Assembly: GCF_000429465.1 (NCBI RefSeq)
Contig: NZ_AUBX01000015.1
Location: 372,001 to 436,000, forward strand
DNA: 64,000 nucleotides
Reading direction: 5' to 3'
Source: Algoriphagus vanfongensis DSM 17529
GTDB taxonomy: Bacteria; Bacteroidota; Bacteroidia; Cytophagales; Cyclobacteriaceae
Part shown: piece after piece, positions 62,518 to 64,000 of the stretch
Layout of the letters: each line of letters starts with the position of its first letter
How positions within the stretch are numbered: position 1 is the first letter of the stretch
Made by a program: the position numbers and the translations under genes
The notes under the pieces: model-generated
Database searches by the model: none
Seen by the model: only the letters and a program-made list of their open reading frames with translations
Told to the model about the DNA's origin: nothing

Positions 62518-63114
62518 TTGGCTCGTTATTTTATCATTTACAAACCCTTCGGGGTTTTAAGTCAATTCAGTGGAGAGGGGCAAACATTGGCCTCTCTTTT
62601 TCATTTCCCAAAAACGGTATATCCCGTAGGCAGATTGGATAAGGACAGTGAAGGACTGCTTTTGATCACGGATGACAAGCAGCTTAATCATCACCTGCTG
62701 AACCCACGTTTTGGACACCAACGCACCTATTTGGCACAAGTGGAAGGAGCTCCCGAGAAAGAGGATCTTCGCCAGCTTGAGAATGGGGTCGAAATCAATG
62801 TCGATGGAAAAATGTACCAAACTAAGCCTGCCATCGCCAAAATCCCAGAATCTATTCCAGAGCTGCCAGATCGAGATCCTCCCATCAGATATCGAAAGAA
62901 TGTGCCGGATACCTGGGTTTCGCTGACTTTGATCGAAGGCAAAAATCGGCAAGTCAGAAAAATGACAGCAGCTGTGGGGTTTCCCACACTTCGGCTCGTG
63001 AGATGGTCCATGGAAAAGCTGACGATAGAGGGTTTTCAAGTGGGAGAAGTGCGTGAACTGGAGCAGCAGGAAGTATATAGAGCTTTGGGATTGAGTGGAT
63101 TTCGTAGGAAGTAG
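62518..63114 (+). CDS. rluE: RsuA/RluE-family pseudouridine synthase
   Basis: A 198-residue enzyme that converts uridine to pseudouridine in rRNA. The catalytic Asp41 is in the signature GRLDKDSEGLLLIT, with the ARYFIIYKPFGVLSQF start and the C-terminal LIEGKNRQVRKMTAAVGFPT (the family's basic NRQVRRM motif). Lack of an S4 domain and length match RluE (23S U2457 in E. coli), which is why I use this name; the target in this organism is inference. The start codon is TTG at 62518, 9 bases after the preceding stop. Confidence 0.88.
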   Translation: MARYFIIYKPFGVLSQFSGEGQTLASLFHFPKTVYPVGRLDKDSEGLLLITDDKQLNHHLLNPRFGHQRTYLAQVEGAPEKEDLRQLENGVEINVDGKMYQTKPAIAKIPESIPELPDRDPPIRYRKNVPDTWVSLTLIEGKNRQVRKMTAAVGFPTLRLVRWSMEKLTIEGFQVGEVRELEQQEVYRALGLSGFRRK

Positions 63115-63292
63115 ATGAGATCTAGTTAAGGAAATTAGCCTTTACGTCTTTGCAAGAGCTATTTTTATTCTTCTTAAAAATTCCTAAAAATCCCTTTTCT
63201 ACACTAAGAATACCGCTTCTAAGAATTAAGATTGTGTTGGGGATAAAATCTTCTATTTTAGTGTCCCATTCGTATTAAATATAGTTTGCTCC

Positions 63293-64000
63293 ATGCATCA
63301 GGAAAAAATCGCAGCCGTAGTAGAGGAAGTAAGAAAGGTCGTAGTCGGACAGGACAAAATGGTCAACCGTCTCTTGATCGGGCTCTTTACCAATGGCCAT
63401 ATCCTACTGGAAGGTGTGCCGGGTTTGGCCAAAACTCTGACGGTCAATACGCTTGCCAAGGTTCTTCATCTTGATTTCAATAGAATTCAGTTTACCCCGG
63501 ATTTGTTGCCGGCAGATTTGATCGGAACGATGATCTACAATCAGCAGACTGCCAATTTCGAAGTTAAGAAAGGCCCGATTTTCTCCAATTTGATCCTGGC
63601 TGATGAGGTCAACCGTTCTCCGGCAAAGGTTCAGTCTGCGCTTTTGGAAGCAATGCAAGAAAAGCAGGTGACGATCGGCGAGACGACTTTCAAGCTGGAT
63701 AGACCCTTTTTGGTACTGGCTACACAAAACCCGGTGGATCAGGAAGGGACGTACCCGCTGCCGGAGGCTCAGGTTGATCGATTCATGATGAAAGTACACA
63801 TCGACTATCCAAGCAAGGCAGATGAGATGGAGGTAATGCGACGAATGGCCAACATGTCTTTTAGCTCAGAAGTCAATGCAGTACTCTCCAAGCAAGATAT
63901 TTTTGATATTCGCAATGATATCAATGCAATCAATATAGCGGAGCCCTTGGAGCAATATATCATTGAATTGGTGTTTGCAACCAGATTTCCAGAGCAGTAT
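63293..64000 (+). CDS. MoxR-family AAA+ ATPase, cut by the window end
   Basis: Two hundred thirty-six codons are visible before the sequence ends. The product begins MHQEKIAAVVEEVRKVVVGQ and shows the MoxR pattern: Walker A GVPGLAKT, FTPDLLPADLIGTM, Walker B LILADEVNRSPAKVQSALL and the sensor segment VLATQNPVDQEGTYPLPEAQ. MoxR ATPases assemble or remodel protein complexes, often with von Willebrand-domain partners encoded downstream (not visible here). The start is the ATG at 63293. The upstream 178 bases show no other gene. Confidence 0.95.
   Translation, partial: MHQEKIAAVVEEVRKVVVGQDKMVNRLLIGLFTNGHILLEGVPGLAKTLTVNTLAKVLHLDFNRIQFTPDLLPADLIGTMIYNQQTANFEVKKGPIFSNLILADEVNRSPAKVQSALLEAMQEKQVTIGETTFKLDRPFLVLATQNPVDQEGTYPLPEAQVDRFMMKVHIDYPSKADEMEVMRRMANMSFSSEVNAVLSKQDIFDIRNDINAINIAEPLEQYIIELVFATRFPEQY

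Overview
The window reads as chromosomal DNA of a Bacteroidota member, most likely a Cyclobacteriaceae close to Algoriphagus. The evidence is a SusC/SusD pair, a fused SecDF, exact TAnnTTTG promoter boxes just upstream of several starts, weak Shine-Dalgarno signals, and Bacteroidota-restricted families (DUF6702, a DUF6427-like membrane protein, a small CxxC-tailed protein). I saw no rRNA, tRNA, CRISPR array, insertion sequence, or phage capsid, portal or terminase gene.

Layout. 1-6250: housekeeping genes, namely a cut-off gene, a four-helix-bundle protein, a LOG-type phosphoribohydrolase, rdgB, udk, a small membrane protein and secDF, closed by a strong terminator. 6291-7958: a lipoprotein fusing cytochrome c to a PQQ-type sugar dehydrogenase. 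8056-35311: about 27 kb of tightly packed minus-strand genes forming one complete extracellular contractile injection system (eCIS). 35548-36906: a helical, repeat-like protein at the upstream edge of that locus. 36980-50510: a DUF6427-like membrane protein, rbfA, a LolC/E-type permease, a TPR protein coupled to a giant membrane protein, an ABC exporter, two methyltransferases and a tandem universal stress protein. 50614-56351: a 2H phosphoesterase and a SusC/SusD operon. 56374-64000: the DUF6702 / HupE-UreJ / M1 peptidase group, a beta-barrel protein, an M20 amidohydrolase, a 58-residue CxxC protein, a pseudouridine synthase and a MoxR ATPase cut by the window end.

The eCIS locus, in transcription order (right to left): DUF4255 cap protein, an unknown 376-residue protein, two sheath proteins (one with an extra domain), two tube proteins, a 51-residue DUF5908 protein, LysM baseplate protein, VgrG-like spike, PAAR tip, gp25 wedge protein, Afp11-like and Afp12-like baseplate proteins, an unusual 1120-residue multidomain protein, tape-measure (CIS_TMP) protein, AAA+ ATPase, a 59-residue charged protein and a 1309-residue DUF4157 protein that looks like the cargo. 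Together these would build a sheathed tube loaded with the DUF4157 protein. The cargo has three tandem copies of a domain of about 138 residues and a C-terminus that looks like a His-Asn (NucA-like) nuclease followed by helix-hairpin-helix motifs. No classical tail fibre is recognisable. The closest characterised relative I know of is AlgoCIS of Algoriphagus machipongonensis; I could not run a search to confirm how similar the two are.
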